The notes under the pieces: generated by a model
Databases searched by the model: none
What the model was told of the DNA's origin: nothing
What the model saw: only the letters and a program-made list of their open reading frames with translations
Assembly (NCBI RefSeq): GCF_029894425.1
Contig: NZ_JARXYJ010000001.1
Location: forward strand, 4,216,001 to 4,280,000
Direction of reading: 5' to 3'
From: Streptomyces sp. SAI-127
Lineage (GTDB): Bacteria > Actinomycetota > Actinomycetes > Streptomycetales > Streptomycetaceae
DNA: 64,000 bases
Part shown: positions 28,754-37,321 of the stretch, piece after piece
How positions within the stretch are numbered: the stretch's first letter is position 1
How the letters are laid out: each line of letters begins with the position of its first letter
Made by a program: the position numbers and the translations under genes

Positions 28754-29919
28754 CACCGGTCGTGGTGGTCGGCGCCGGCCCCGTGGGGTTGTCGGCGGCG
28801 CTCGCTCTGCGGGCGCGCGGGCAGGAGGTCGTGCTGCTGGAGGCGGAGCCGAAGGACCGTGAACGGCCCGGCAGCCGGGCCCTGTTCGTGCATCGCGAGA
28901 CGCTCGCGCTGCTGGACGGGATGCGGCCGGGACTGGCCGGCGAGATCACCGCGTACGGGCAGACCTGGCGGACCCGGCGGACCCTCTACCGGGGGCGCGA
29001 GGTGTACTCCCGCACCTATCCGCCGAAGGAGGGCCCGCCGCCCTTCACCAGCCTGCGCCAGGTGGACACCGAGCGCTTCCTGCGGGGCGCGTGTGAGGGG
29101 GCGGGAGTGGAGTTCGTGTGGGACGCGCGGGTGCTGGACGTCCGCACATCGGCGACCGGGGTCCGGCTGAGCTGCGGCGACGGCCGGGAGTGGAGCTGCG
29201 CGTACGCCGTCGCCGCCGACGGTGCCCGGTCCGCCGTGCGGGGCGCGCTGGGCATCGCCATGGAGGGCGAGCGGGGGGAGGGCTTCCATGTGGTCGTCGA
29301 CGTGGCCCACACCCCCGGTGCCGAGCCGCCGCCCGAGCGGATCTTCCACTACGAGCATCCGGGCGCCGGCGGACGCAGTGTGATGCGGGTGCCGTTCACC
29401 GGGGGCTTCCAGGTCGACCTGCAGTGCCGGGAAGACGACCCCGAGGAGGAGTTCGGGACCGAGGAGGCCGTACGGCGATGGCTTCCGTCGGTGGTGGGCG
29501 AGGGGTACGGCGAGCGGATCCTGTGGGTGTCGACGTACCGCTTCCTGCGCAAGGTGGCCGCCTCGTTCACCGATCCGCACCGGCGGGTGCTGCTCGTCGG
29601 GGAGGCGGCGCATCTGTTCCCGCCGTTCGGGGCGCGGGGCATGAACAGCGGCATCGCGGACGCGGCGGCCGCGGCCGCGGCCATCGCCGGCGGGACGGTC
29701 GAGGCCTTCGCCGATGTACGGCGGTCCGCGGCGCTGTTCAACAGTGCCGCCGCCGGGGCCGCGCTGGACCATCTGCGGCCCCGGCGCCGGATCGTCAAGG
29801 CCCGTCAGCGGGCGGCGGCGGCGCTCGCGCCGGTGCTGCCGTGGTGCGGCTCGTGGCTGGAGCACGCGCCGTACGGTCCACGGCACGGAGCGCCGGTGAA
29901 CGCCGGCCGCAAGTACTGA
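28750..29919 (+). CDS. FAD-dependent aromatic monooxygenase (PHBH-type)
   Basis: 389 residues. The N-terminal dinucleotide motif VVVVGAGPVGLSAAL (about 3-17), the middle block CAYAVAADGARSAVRGALG (DG motif) and the C-terminal VGEAAHLFPPFGARGMNSG (GD motif with Glu for Asp) place it in the p-hydroxybenzoate hydroxylase group. Such class A flavoenzymes hydroxylate phenols or anilines with NAD(P)H and oxygen. In this operon the likely substrate is p-aminobenzoate or its activated form (inference), giving a ring- or N-hydroxylated acid. The GTG start overlaps the previous stop. Confidence 0.87.
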   Translation: MTPVVVVGAGPVGLSAALALRARGQEVVLLEAEPKDRERPGSRALFVHRETLALLDGMRPGLAGEITAYGQTWRTRRTLYRGREVYSRTYPPKEGPPPFTSLRQVDTERFLRGACEGAGVEFVWDARVLDVRTSATGVRLSCGDGREWSCAYAVAADGARSAVRGALGIAMEGERGEGFHVVVDVAHTPGAEPPPERIFHYEHPGAGGRSVMRVPFTGGFQVDLQCREDDPEEEFGTEEAVRRWLPSVVGEGYGERILWVSTYRFLRKVAASFTDPHRRVLLVGEAAHLFPPFGARGMNSGIADAAAAAAAIAGGTVEAFADVRRSAALFNSAAAGAALDHLRPRRRIVKARQRAAAALAPVLPWCGSWLEHAPYGPRHGAPVNAGRKY

Positions 29920-29932
29920 GGAAGGAGCGGCT

Positions 29933-30727
29933 GTGACACAACCGGTCGTCGTGGAAGGGCTGTCGGCGTGGTCACCGGCCCGTGGGCTGACCCCGGCCGC
30001 GGAGCCGACGACACCCCTGCTCGTCGCGGACTCCTGGCTGGTGCGGGACGGCAGGGTGCGTGGGCTCGAACGCCACCGGGAGCGGTTCCTGCGGACCTGC
30101 GGCGAGGTGGGCGGGCCACCGCTGCGCCGGCTGCTGGAGTTCTGGCGGGACATGACCGACGCGCTGCCCCGTACGGGCGAGTGGTTCCCCCGCGTCGAAC
30201 TCGCCGCCGGTTCCCTGGAGTTGCGGCTGTTGCTGCGGCACGCTCCCCCGCTCGGGACCGGCGTGCGGGTCTGGGCGACCGGTCAGGCCGATCCACGGAC
30301 CGTGCCCCGCCGCAAGGGACCGGACCTCGGCGCCCTAGCCCGGGTGCGCGAGCGGGCCTTCGGTCAGGGCGCGGAGGAGGCGGTGCTGGTCGCGCCCTCC
30401 GGGTCCGTGTTGGAGGCGGCCACCGCCAGCGTGCTGTGGTGGGAGGACGACACGCTGTGTCTGCCTCCGCCCAGGCTGCCGGTCCTGCCCGGGGTGACCG
30501 TCGCGCTCGTCCAGGAGCGGGCCCGGCGCGAGGGCATCGCCGTCGCCCACCGCGAGCGGACCGTGGCCGGGCTGGACGGCCGTGAGGTGTGGCTGGTCAA
30601 CGCGCTGCACGGAATCCGGCAGGTGACGGGGTGGACCGGAGAGCCGTTGCGGGCGGCACCGGCGCGGCGCGCCCCGGAATGGCGGGCGTGGCTGGACAGC
30701 CTCATGGAGCCGCTGCCGAGCAGGTGA
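29933..30727 (+). CDS. Class IV aminotransferase fold / aminodeoxychorismate lyase-like protein
   Basis: 264 residues of the branched-chain aminotransferase/ADC lyase fold. The probable PLP lysine is in PRRKGPDLGAL and the conserved Glu in VLEAATASVLWW; PRLPVLPGVTVAL matches the family GITR-type loop. With PabAB in the same operon, the natural role is converting aminodeoxychorismate to p-aminobenzoate and pyruvate (PabC activity). AGGAAGGAG precedes the GTG start. It is the last gene of the operon, followed by a strong hairpin. Confidence 0.85.
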   Translation: MTQPVVVEGLSAWSPARGLTPAAEPTTPLLVADSWLVRDGRVRGLERHRERFLRTCGEVGGPPLRRLLEFWRDMTDALPRTGEWFPRVELAAGSLELRLLLRHAPPLGTGVRVWATGQADPRTVPRRKGPDLGALARVRERAFGQGAEEAVLVAPSGSVLEAATASVLWWEDDTLCLPPPRLPVLPGVTVALVQERARREGIAVAHRERTVAGLDGREVWLVNALHGIRQVTGWTGEPLRAAPARRAPEWRAWLDSLMEPLPSR

Positions 30728-30741
30728 ATTCGCTACCGGAA

Positions 30742-30773
30742 AATGCGCCGGACCATTTACGGTCCGGCGCATT
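30742..30773. terminator. Perfect 13-bp hairpin between convergent genes
   Basis: AATGCGCCGGACC (30742-30754), loop ATTTAC, GGTCCGGCGCATT (30761-30773). On the minus strand it is followed by a short T-run, so it terminates the AhpD-like gene there and probably also the PabAB operon on the plus strand. Confidence 0.8.
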
Positions 30774-30788
30774 CAAAGGTGTCTGAAT

Positions 30789-31277
30789 TCAATTCTTCGG
30801 CGTCGGCTGATAACCCCCCGGCACCATGCGCGTGGCAATGGCGATCCGGTTGTACGCGTTGATGACGGTCGCCGCCCAGATCAGTGCCGCGATCTGCGTC
30901 TCGTCGAAGACCTCCGCGGCCTCGGCGTAGACCGCGTCCGGCACCTGACCGTCGTGCACCAGGGTCACGGCCTCGGTCAACGCCAGTGCGGCGCGCTCGC
31001 GCCCGGTGAAGAAGGGGGTCTCCCGCCAGGCGTTCAGGGCGTAGACGCGCTGCTCGGTCTCGCCCGCCGCACGGGCGTCCTTGGTGTGCATGTCGAGGCA
31101 GAACGCACAGCCGTTGATCTGCGAGGCGCGGATCCGGATCAGTTCCAGGAGTTCCGGTTCGACCTTGGCGTCCTCGGCCGCGGAAACGGCGGCGGCGTGC
31201 AGGGAGCCCATCGCCCCTGACACCTCGGGGGTGATTTTCTTCAGGGCCACACGGGATATGGATGCATTGTTGCTCAT
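30789..31277 (-). CDS. Carboxymuconolactone decarboxylase/AhpD-family protein (copy A)
   Basis: 162 residues, all-helical CMD fold. The redox-type motif CAFCLDMH occurs in SQINGCAFCLDMHTKDA, and the C-terminal helix carries ATVINAYNRIAIATRM. CxxC members are usually alkylhydroperoxidase-like and use thiol chemistry; true decarboxylases lack CxxC. It has two relatives within 3 kb. The gene lies 59 bp downstream of the MocR-type regulator gene on the same strand, so the two may be co-transcribed. Confidence 0.85.
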   Translation of the reverse strand: MSNNASISRVALKKITPEVSGAMGSLHAAAVSAAEDAKVEPELLELIRIRASQINGCAFCLDMHTKDARAAGETEQRVYALNAWRETPFFTGRERAALALTEAVTLVHDGQVPDAVYAEAAEVFDETQIAALIWAATVINAYNRIAIATRMVPGGYQPTPKN

Positions 31278-31336
31278 GGGACGACTCTATCCACGCGACC
31301 GTATTCGGGAATGGGGAACAGCTGAAATGGGCGGCG

Positions 31337-32725
31337 TTATTCGGGCAGCACCGCGCACAGCGCCTCCAGCGCTCCCGACCAGGCGTGGTCCGGCGGTGTC
31401 CCGTAGCCCACGACGAGCGCGTCGCGCCGCTCGACGGTGGCCTCGGGGTGCTGGTAGCGGTGCAGCCCGTGGACCGCGAGGCCCTGCCAGGCCGCCGCCC
31501 GCAGCGCCGACTGCTCGGTGCCCGGCGGGAGCCGCAGCACCACGTGCAGACCGGCGGCGATCCCCGTGGCGTGGACCCTCGGGGCCCGCCGCGCGAGCTC
31601 GGCGACCAGGGCGTCACGGCGTCGCCGGTACCGCAGTCGGGCGGCGCGCACGTGACGGTCGTAGGCGCCGGAGACGAGGAACTCGGCGAGGGTCAGCTGG
31701 TCGAGGGAGCCGCAGGAGTCGATGCCGCCCTTGGCGGCCAGCACCTCCTCCATGAGGCCGGGCGGCAGCACCAGCCAGCCCAACCGGAGGCCGGGGGCGA
31801 GGGACTTGCTGGCCGTGCCCGCGTGGACGACGTGGTCGGGGTCCAGGCCCTGGAGGGCGCCGACGGGCTGGCGGTCGTAGCGGAACTCGCCGTCGTAGTC
31901 GTCCTCGACGACCAGGCCGCCGGTGCGGCGCGCCCACTCGACGACGGCCGCCCGCCGGTCGCGGTGCAGGGTGCCGCCCATCGGGAACTGGTGGGCGGGG
32001 GTGAGCAGGACCGCGGCCTCGTCGGTCAATTCGCCCGGGTCCGTGCCGCGTTCGTCGAACGGCAGGGAGACGGTCCGCAGACCGGCGGCCGCGAGCAGGT
32101 TCCAGTGCACGTCGAGGCCGTACGACTCCACGGCGACCGTCCGAGCGCCCCGGGCCCGCAGCACCGCGCCGAGGAGGCGCAGGCCGTGCGAGAACCCGGC
32201 GCAGACCAGGATGTGTTCGGGGTCGGCGCGCACCCCGCGGGCGCGGGAGAGGTAGCCCGCGAGGGCGGTGCGCAGTTCGATGCGGCCCCGTGGGTCGCCG
32301 TAGTCGAGGGCCTGGTAGGGGGCGGTGGCGAGGGCGCGACGGGCGGCCTTGAGCCACTGCGCGCGCGGGAAGGAGGCGAGGTCGGGGGTGCCGGGGACGA
32401 GGTTGTGGGTGGGGCGCCCGGGTTCGCGGGGCCGGGGCGGGGCGCCGGCCGGCGGGACGACCGTACGGTCCGAGACGCGGGTGGCCGAGCCCTGGCGGGC
32501 GGTGAGCCAGCCCTCGGCGACCAGGTCGGCGTAGGCGTCGGCGACGGTGTTGCGGGCGATGCCCAGGTCGGCGGCGAGGGCGCGGGAGGAGGGCAGCCGG
32601 GTGCCGGGCGCGAGGCGGCCGGTGCGGACGGCCTCGCGCAGGGCGTCGGTGAGGCCACGCCGGACGCCCCCTCCGGTGGGTTCCAGGTGCAGGTCGACGC
32701 CGAAAGTGGCCCGGGGTTTCGCCAT
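31337..32725 (-). CDS. MocR/PdxR-type regulator (GntR HTH fused to aminotransferase fold)
   Basis: 462 residues. The N-terminal winged helix (about 1-80) has ADLGIARNTVADAYADL. A class I aminotransferase-like domain follows, with the PLP lysine in GTASKSLAPGLRLGW. MocR proteins sense PLP or amino compounds and regulate divergent genes; PdxR members control PLP synthesis, but no pdx genes are present. It is divergent from the copy-B CMD gene (46-bp gap) and upstream of copy A, so it probably regulates both. Confidence 0.88.
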   Translation of the reverse strand: MAKPRATFGVDLHLEPTGGGVRRGLTDALREAVRTGRLAPGTRLPSSRALAADLGIARNTVADAYADLVAEGWLTARQGSATRVSDRTVVPPAGAPPRPREPGRPTHNLVPGTPDLASFPRAQWLKAARRALATAPYQALDYGDPRGRIELRTALAGYLSRARGVRADPEHILVCAGFSHGLRLLGAVLRARGARTVAVESYGLDVHWNLLAAAGLRTVSLPFDERGTDPGELTDEAAVLLTPAHQFPMGGTLHRDRRAAVVEWARRTGGLVVEDDYDGEFRYDRQPVGALQGLDPDHVVHAGTASKSLAPGLRLGWLVLPPGLMEEVLAAKGGIDSCGSLDQLTLAEFLVSGAYDRHVRAARLRYRRRRDALVAELARRAPRVHATGIAAGLHVVLRLPPGTEQSALRAAAWQGLAVHGLHRYQHPEATVERRDALVVGYGTPPDHAWSGALEALCAVLPE

Positions 32726-32771
32726 GGAAGTGGACCATACCCTTGGGCTGCCTGGCTTCTAGGGTCGAGAC

Positions 32772-33269
32772 ATGACCACAGAGGCAATCGTCCCGTACGC
32801 CCCCGAGCACGCCCCCCGTCTGTCCTGGGCCCAGCACGCCCCAGAGGTCTACAAGGCGATGCTCCGCCTCGACACGGCCGCCCGGCGTGGCCTCGACCCC
32901 CGGCTGCTGGAGCTGGTGAAGATCCGCGCCTCGCAGCTCAACCACTGCGCCTTCTGCATCGACATGCACTCCAAGGACGCCCTCGCGGCCGGTGAGAGCG
33001 TCGAGCGGATCATCCAGCTCGGCGCGTGGGAGGAGTCGCGGCACTTCTACACGGAGAAGGAGGCCGCGGCCCTCGAACTGACCGACGCGGTCACGGTACT
33101 CACCGACGGATTCGTGCCGGACGAGGTGTACGAGCACGCGGCCAAGCACTTCGAGGAGGCCGAGCTGGCCCAGCTGATCGCCGCGATCACGGTGATCAAC
33201 GCGTGGAACCGGTTCGGCGTGACCTGCCGTATGGTCCCGGGCCACTACGAGGCGGGGAAGCACCAGTGA
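32772..33269 (+). CDS. Carboxymuconolactone decarboxylase/AhpD-family protein (copy B)
   Basis: 165 residues with the CMD core SQLNHCAFCIDMHSKDA and ITVINAWNRFGVTCRMVPG. It is very similar to copies A and C. The gene starts 46 bp from the divergent MocR-type regulator and its stop overlaps the start of copy C (GTGA), so it leads a three-gene operon ending with a PEP-mutase-like gene. The CxxC pair suggests peroxidase or disulfide reductase chemistry. Substrate unknown. Confidence 0.85.
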   Translation: MTTEAIVPYAPEHAPRLSWAQHAPEVYKAMLRLDTAARRGLDPRLLELVKIRASQLNHCAFCIDMHSKDALAAGESVERIIQLGAWEESRHFYTEKEAAALELTDAVTVLTDGFVPDEVYEHAAKHFEEAELAQLIAAITVINAWNRFGVTCRMVPGHYEAGKHQ

Positions 33270-33709
33270 GCCGTACGGAGGTCCTCGACCGCGAGGTCGG
33301 CCGGGCCCTGTCCGCGCTCAGCGCCACCGCGAAACGAGGGCTCGGCGACCCCGCCCTCGCCGAACTCGTCGTCATCCGGGCCTCACAGCTCAACCACTGC
33401 GCCTTCTGCCTGGACATGCATCTCGGGATCGCCCGCGAGCACGGGGTGAGCGAGCAGCAGCTCGATCTGCTCGCCGCCTGGGAGGAGGCGGAGGGCGTCT
33501 ACGACGAGCGGGAGCGGGCCGCGCTCGCGCTGACGGAGGCGGTGACCGTGCTGACGGACGGGTTCGTGCCGGACGAGGTGTACGCCACCGCCGCCAAGCA
33601 GTTCGACGACGGGCAACTCGCCCACCTCATCGGTCTGGTCGTCGCCATCAACAACTGGAACCGGGTGATGGTCGCTCGCCGGATCCCGCCTGGGGGTTAC
33701 CGGCCGTGA
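33266..33709 (+). CDS. Carboxymuconolactone decarboxylase/AhpD-family protein (copy C)
   Basis: 147 residues, same fold, with SQLNHCAFCLDMHLGIA and VAINNWNRVMVARRIPPGG. It starts inside the stop of copy B and its stop overlaps the next start (GTGA), so translation is coupled. Compared with copy B, the N-terminus is about 20 residues shorter. An arrangement of two CMD subunits in tandem could form a hetero-oligomer (inference). Confidence 0.85.
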   Translation: MSRTEVLDREVGRALSALSATAKRGLGDPALAELVVIRASQLNHCAFCLDMHLGIAREHGVSEQQLDLLAAWEEAEGVYDERERAALALTEAVTVLTDGFVPDEVYATAAKQFDDGQLAHLIGLVVAINNWNRVMVARRIPPGGYRP

Positions 33710-34428
33710 GGAAGGTGGAGGTCTTCCGCGCCCTGCACCGCAACCGCCTCCCGGACGATCCGCTGGTGCTGCCCGGCCCCTGGGACGCCATCAGCGCCCG
33801 GGTGTGCGAGGAGGCCGGGTTCCCCGCGCTCGCCACGCCCAGCGCGGGGATCGCGGCCGCGCTCGGGCACACGGACGGCTCCACCCCGGCCGATGAGATG
33901 TTCGCCGCGGTGGCGCGCATCTGCGGGGCCGTGGACATCCCCGTGTCGGCGGATGTCGAGGGCGGGTACGGTCTGGCGCCGAAGGAGCTGGTGGAGCGGC
34001 TGCTGGAGGCGGGTGCCGTGGGCTGCAACCTCGAGGACTCCCGCCAGGGTGTCCTCAAGGACCCGCGCGAGCACGCCGAGTGGCTCGCCGAGGTGCGGTA
34101 CGCGGCCGGTGACCAGCTGTTCGTCAACGCCCGCGTGGACATTTTCTCGTACGGCGACAGCGATCCCGAACGGGCCATCGAGCGAGCCGCGTTGTACGTC
34201 GCCGCGGGCGCCGACTGCGTCTATCCGATCGGCGCCCCGGCTGGCGTGCTCCCCCTGCTGCGGTCCGGTATCCAGGGGCCGGTCAACGTGTTCGGCCGGC
34301 TGGACGGCGAGGGCCCCTCGCCCACCGAACTCGGTGAACTCGGGGCCACTCGCGTCACCTTCGGACCGGGGCTGCAGCGGAGGATGGCCCAGCAGTTGCG
34401 AGAGAGTGCCGACCGCCTCCAGCGATAG
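33706..34428 (+). CDS. Isocitrate lyase/PEP mutase-superfamily enzyme
   Basis: 240 residues, a single barrel of the PEP mutase/ICL fold. Metal-site segments are SADVEGGYGLAP and GCNLEDSRQG, with LVLPGPWDAISARVCEEAGF at the start. The KKCGH motif of true isocitrate lyase is absent, so it is a lyase or hydrolase acting on a 2-oxo or oxaloacetate-like acid, exact reaction unknown. The GTG start overlaps the CMD copy C stop. It ends 6 bp from the converging glycine betaine binding-protein gene. Confidence 0.83.
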   Translation: MRKVEVFRALHRNRLPDDPLVLPGPWDAISARVCEEAGFPALATPSAGIAAALGHTDGSTPADEMFAAVARICGAVDIPVSADVEGGYGLAPKELVERLLEAGAVGCNLEDSRQGVLKDPREHAEWLAEVRYAAGDQLFVNARVDIFSYGDSDPERAIERAALYVAAGADCVYPIGAPAGVLPLLRSGIQGPVNVFGRLDGEGPSPTELGELGATRVTFGPGLQRRMAQQLRESADRLQR

Positions 34429-34434
34429 GGGCGT

Positions 34435-35382
34435 TCAGGACAGCCACGCCTTCCATGTCGACGTGTGGCTGTCCACCCACTTCTTCGCCGCCTCCTCCGG
34501 CGTCAGCTTCTGGTCGGCGATCATCAGGGAGACCTCGTTCTGGTCCTCGGTCGTCCACTTGAACCTCTTCAGCAGGGCCGCCGCCTTGCCGCCGGACTTG
34601 GCGAAGTCCGTGTTGAGGTACTTCTGGAGCGGGGTGTGCGGATAGGCGCAGGTGATCTTCGCCAGGTCCGCGTCGCAGCCCTCCTTGTAGGCGGGCAGCT
34701 TCACCTCCGTCATGGGGACCTTCTTGAACAGCCACTGGGGGGCGTACCAGTAGGTCAGGAAGGGCTTCTTCTCCTTGGCGAACTGTTTCATCTGGGTGAT
34801 CTGCGCGGCCTCCGAACCGGCGAACACCACCTGGTAGTCCAGGTCCAGGTTCTTCACCAGTGCCTTGTCGTTGGTGACATAGGACGGGGAGCCGTCCATC
34901 AGCTGGCCCTTGCCGCCGCTCTCCGCGGTGCGCATCTGCGAGGCGTACTTGTTGAGGTTCTTCCAGTCGGTGACGTCCGGGTGCTGTTTGGCGAAGTACG
35001 TCGGGACGTACCAGCCGATGTGCCCGGTGACACCGAGCCCGCCGCCCCGCGTGATCGTCTTCTTGTCGGTGACGTACCGCTGTTCCTGCTCGGGGTGGCC
35101 CCAGTCCTCCAGGATGGCGTCGACCCGGCCCTGGCTGAGCGCGTCCCAGGCAGGGACCTCGTCGACCTGGACGGTGTCGACGCGGTAGCCGAGCTTGTGC
35201 TCGAGGAGGTACTGGGCCACGGCCACGTTGGCCTGCGCGCCGACCCAGGACTGGACGGACAGGGTCACCGACTTGGCGCCCTGCGCGTTGGCGAAGGGCG
35301 AGGCCTGCTTGGTCATGTCGGCGGCGCCGCAGCCGGTGAGCAGCAGGAGGGCGCCGCCCACCGCGATCGCACGTACTCGCAT
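34435..35382 (-). CDS. Glycine betaine/proline ABC transporter substrate-binding lipoprotein
   Basis: 315 residues. The lipobox LLTGC gives lipidated Cys18 after a short signal peptide. The body is OpuAC/ProX-like, with ANVAVAQYLLEHKLGY, DAILEDWGHPEQ and several Trp residues of the kind that form the aromatic cage for quaternary ammonium ligands. It captures betaine outside the membrane for the adjacent permease. It is the last gene of a five-gene minus-strand operon, 1 bp after the permease. Confidence 0.92.
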   Translation of the reverse strand: MRVRAIAVGGALLLLTGCGAADMTKQASPFANAQGAKSVTLSVQSWVGAQANVAVAQYLLEHKLGYRVDTVQVDEVPAWDALSQGRVDAILEDWGHPEQEQRYVTDKKTITRGGGLGVTGHIGWYVPTYFAKQHPDVTDWKNLNKYASQMRTAESGGKGQLMDGSPSYVTNDKALVKNLDLDYQVVFAGSEAAQITQMKQFAKEKKPFLTYWYAPQWLFKKVPMTEVKLPAYKEGCDADLAKITCAYPHTPLQKYLNTDFAKSGGKAAALLKRFKWTTEDQNEVSLMIADQKLTPEEAAKKWVDSHTSTWKAWLS

Positions 35383-35383
35383 G

Positions 35384-37321
35384 TCAGGCTCCCTTTCCCG
35401 TGCGGCGTTCGGTCGGCTGGGTGACCCGGTCGAGCATCAGACCGAGGCAGACGATGGCGGCACCCGCGACCAGGCCGGTCGCCAGGTCGCCCTGGGCCAG
35501 GCCGAAGACGGTGTCGTAGCCGAGCGCGCCTCCGCCGACCAGGCCGCCGATGACGACGACGGCGAGGACGAGCACCACGCCCTGGTTGACGGCGAGCAGC
35601 AACGCGGGCCGGGCGAGCGGGAGCTGGACCTGCCGCAGCTGCTGCCAGCTGGTCGCGCCGAGGGACCTCGAGGACTCCATCGCGGCCGGGTCGACCTGCC
35701 GCAGGCCCTGCGTGGTGATGCGGACGACGGCGGGCAGCGCGTAGACGACGGCCGCCGCCGCGGCGGGCGCGCGGCCCACGCCGAACAGCGCGACGACCGG
35801 GATCAGGTACACGAACTGCGGCATGGTCTGGAAGACGTCCAGGACGGGCCGGAGCAGCCGCTCGACGCGGTCACTGCGGGCCGCCGCGACGGCCGTCGCG
35901 AAGCCCAGCACGAGCGTGACGGCGACGGCCGCGAGAACCTGCGACAACGTGTCCAGCGCGGGTGTCCACACACCGAGGACGCCGATCGCGGCCATGGCGA
36001 GGACCGCGGTGAGCGCGGTGCGCCAGGTGCCGATCAGCCAGGCCAGGGTGGCGACGATGAGCAGCACGGACCACCAGGGCAGCCCCTGGAGCCCGTCGCG
36101 GACCGGGTCGAGGACCCAGGTGGTGAAGTGGCCTGCCCAGTCGGCGGTGCCGCCGACGACGGGGACACCGGAGTAGAGGTGGGCCGTCATCCAGTCGACG
36201 GCCCGGTTGACCGGCTCGGCGATGTTCAGGGTCCAGCTGTCCGGCCAGTCGAGACGGCCCAGCAGACGCCCGGCCACCGCCACGACGACGGCTCCGGCGA
36301 GGGCGTACGCCCATCCCGCGCGCCCTCGTGGCTCGGTGCCGTCGCCCGCCGCGCCCGTCACCCGGTCGAGGACGACGGCGAGCAGCACGATCGGGATGCC
36401 GGCCGCGAGCGCCGCGCCCACGTCGACCGAGGCCAGCGCCTGGTAGACGCGGTCACCGAGGCCGGCGGCGCCGATCACGGAGGCGATGACGGCCATCGAC
36501 AGCGCCATCATGATCGTCTGGTTGAGGCCGAGGAGGAGTTCCTTGCGGGCCAGCGGGATACGGGCGGTCAGCAGCCGCTGGCGGGCGGTGGTGCCGAGCG
36601 ACTCGACCGCCTCCAGGACCTCCTTGTCCGCGCCCTGCAGGCCGAGCGCGGTGAGGCGGGCCATGGGCGGGGCGGCGTAGACGACGGTCGCGAGGACGGC
36701 GGCGGGCACCCCCATGCCGAACACCAGGACCACCGGGAGGAGGTAGGCGTAGGCGGGCATCACCTGCATGGTGTCCAGGACCGGACGCAGGATCTTGTCC
36801 ATACGGCGGGACAGCCCGGCGGCGAGACCCAGCAGGACACCGACGACGACCGAGGCGAGGACGGCGACCACCATCAGGGCGAGGGTCTGCATGGTGGGGA
36901 CCCACATGCCGAGCAGACCGCAGGCGAGGAACGCCGCCGTCGTGCCCACGGCGAGCCTGACGCCGGCGACCCGCCAGGCCACCAGGGCGCCGAGCGCGGT
37001 GACGCCGGCCCAGCCCGCGCCGAGCAGGACGAGATACACGGCGCGTACGGAGATCACGACGGCGTTGCTGACGTAGCCGAAGAAGTAGAGGAACAGCGGG
37101 TGGCTGTCCCGGTTGTCGATGATCCAGTCGCTCGCCTTGGAGAGCGGGCTCGTGAGGTCGACGGTGAGGGCGTGCGGCCAGCTGCCGCTGGCCCAGCGGG
37201 CGTTGGCGAGCGGCACGAGGACCGCGGCGGCGAGGGCGATGAGGAGGAGCTTGTGGACCGCCCGGTGCCTGAGCAGTCCGGTGGGCAGGGCGCGGGGCGT
37301 GGACGCGGTGACGGTTGCCAT
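35384..37321 (-). CDS. Glycine betaine ABC permease, two fused permease domains
   Basis: 645 residues holding two BPD_transp_1 domains in tandem. Each has the same core: KEVLEAVESLGTTARQRLL with ARKELLLGLNQTIMMALS in the N-terminal half, and MESSRSLGATSWQQLRQV with ARPALLLAVNQGVVLVLA in the C-terminal half. So one polypeptide probably supplies both membrane halves. I count about 14 hydrophobic segments. The ATG shares a base with the ATPase stop (TGATG). An upstream in-frame extension into the ATPase gene is rejected. Confidence 0.92.
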   Translation of the reverse strand: MATVTASTPRALPTGLLRHRAVHKLLLIALAAAVLVPLANARWASGSWPHALTVDLTSPLSKASDWIIDNRDSHPLFLYFFGYVSNAVVISVRAVYLVLLGAGWAGVTALGALVAWRVAGVRLAVGTTAAFLACGLLGMWVPTMQTLALMVVAVLASVVVGVLLGLAAGLSRRMDKILRPVLDTMQVMPAYAYLLPVVLVFGMGVPAAVLATVVYAAPPMARLTALGLQGADKEVLEAVESLGTTARQRLLTARIPLARKELLLGLNQTIMMALSMAVIASVIGAAGLGDRVYQALASVDVGAALAAGIPIVLLAVVLDRVTGAAGDGTEPRGRAGWAYALAGAVVVAVAGRLLGRLDWPDSWTLNIAEPVNRAVDWMTAHLYSGVPVVGGTADWAGHFTTWVLDPVRDGLQGLPWWSVLLIVATLAWLIGTWRTALTAVLAMAAIGVLGVWTPALDTLSQVLAAVAVTLVLGFATAVAAARSDRVERLLRPVLDVFQTMPQFVYLIPVVALFGVGRAPAAAAAVVYALPAVVRITTQGLRQVDPAAMESSRSLGATSWQQLRQVQLPLARPALLLAVNQGVVLVLAVVVIGGLVGGGALGYDTVFGLAQGDLATGLVAGAAIVCLGLMLDRVTQPTERRTGKGA

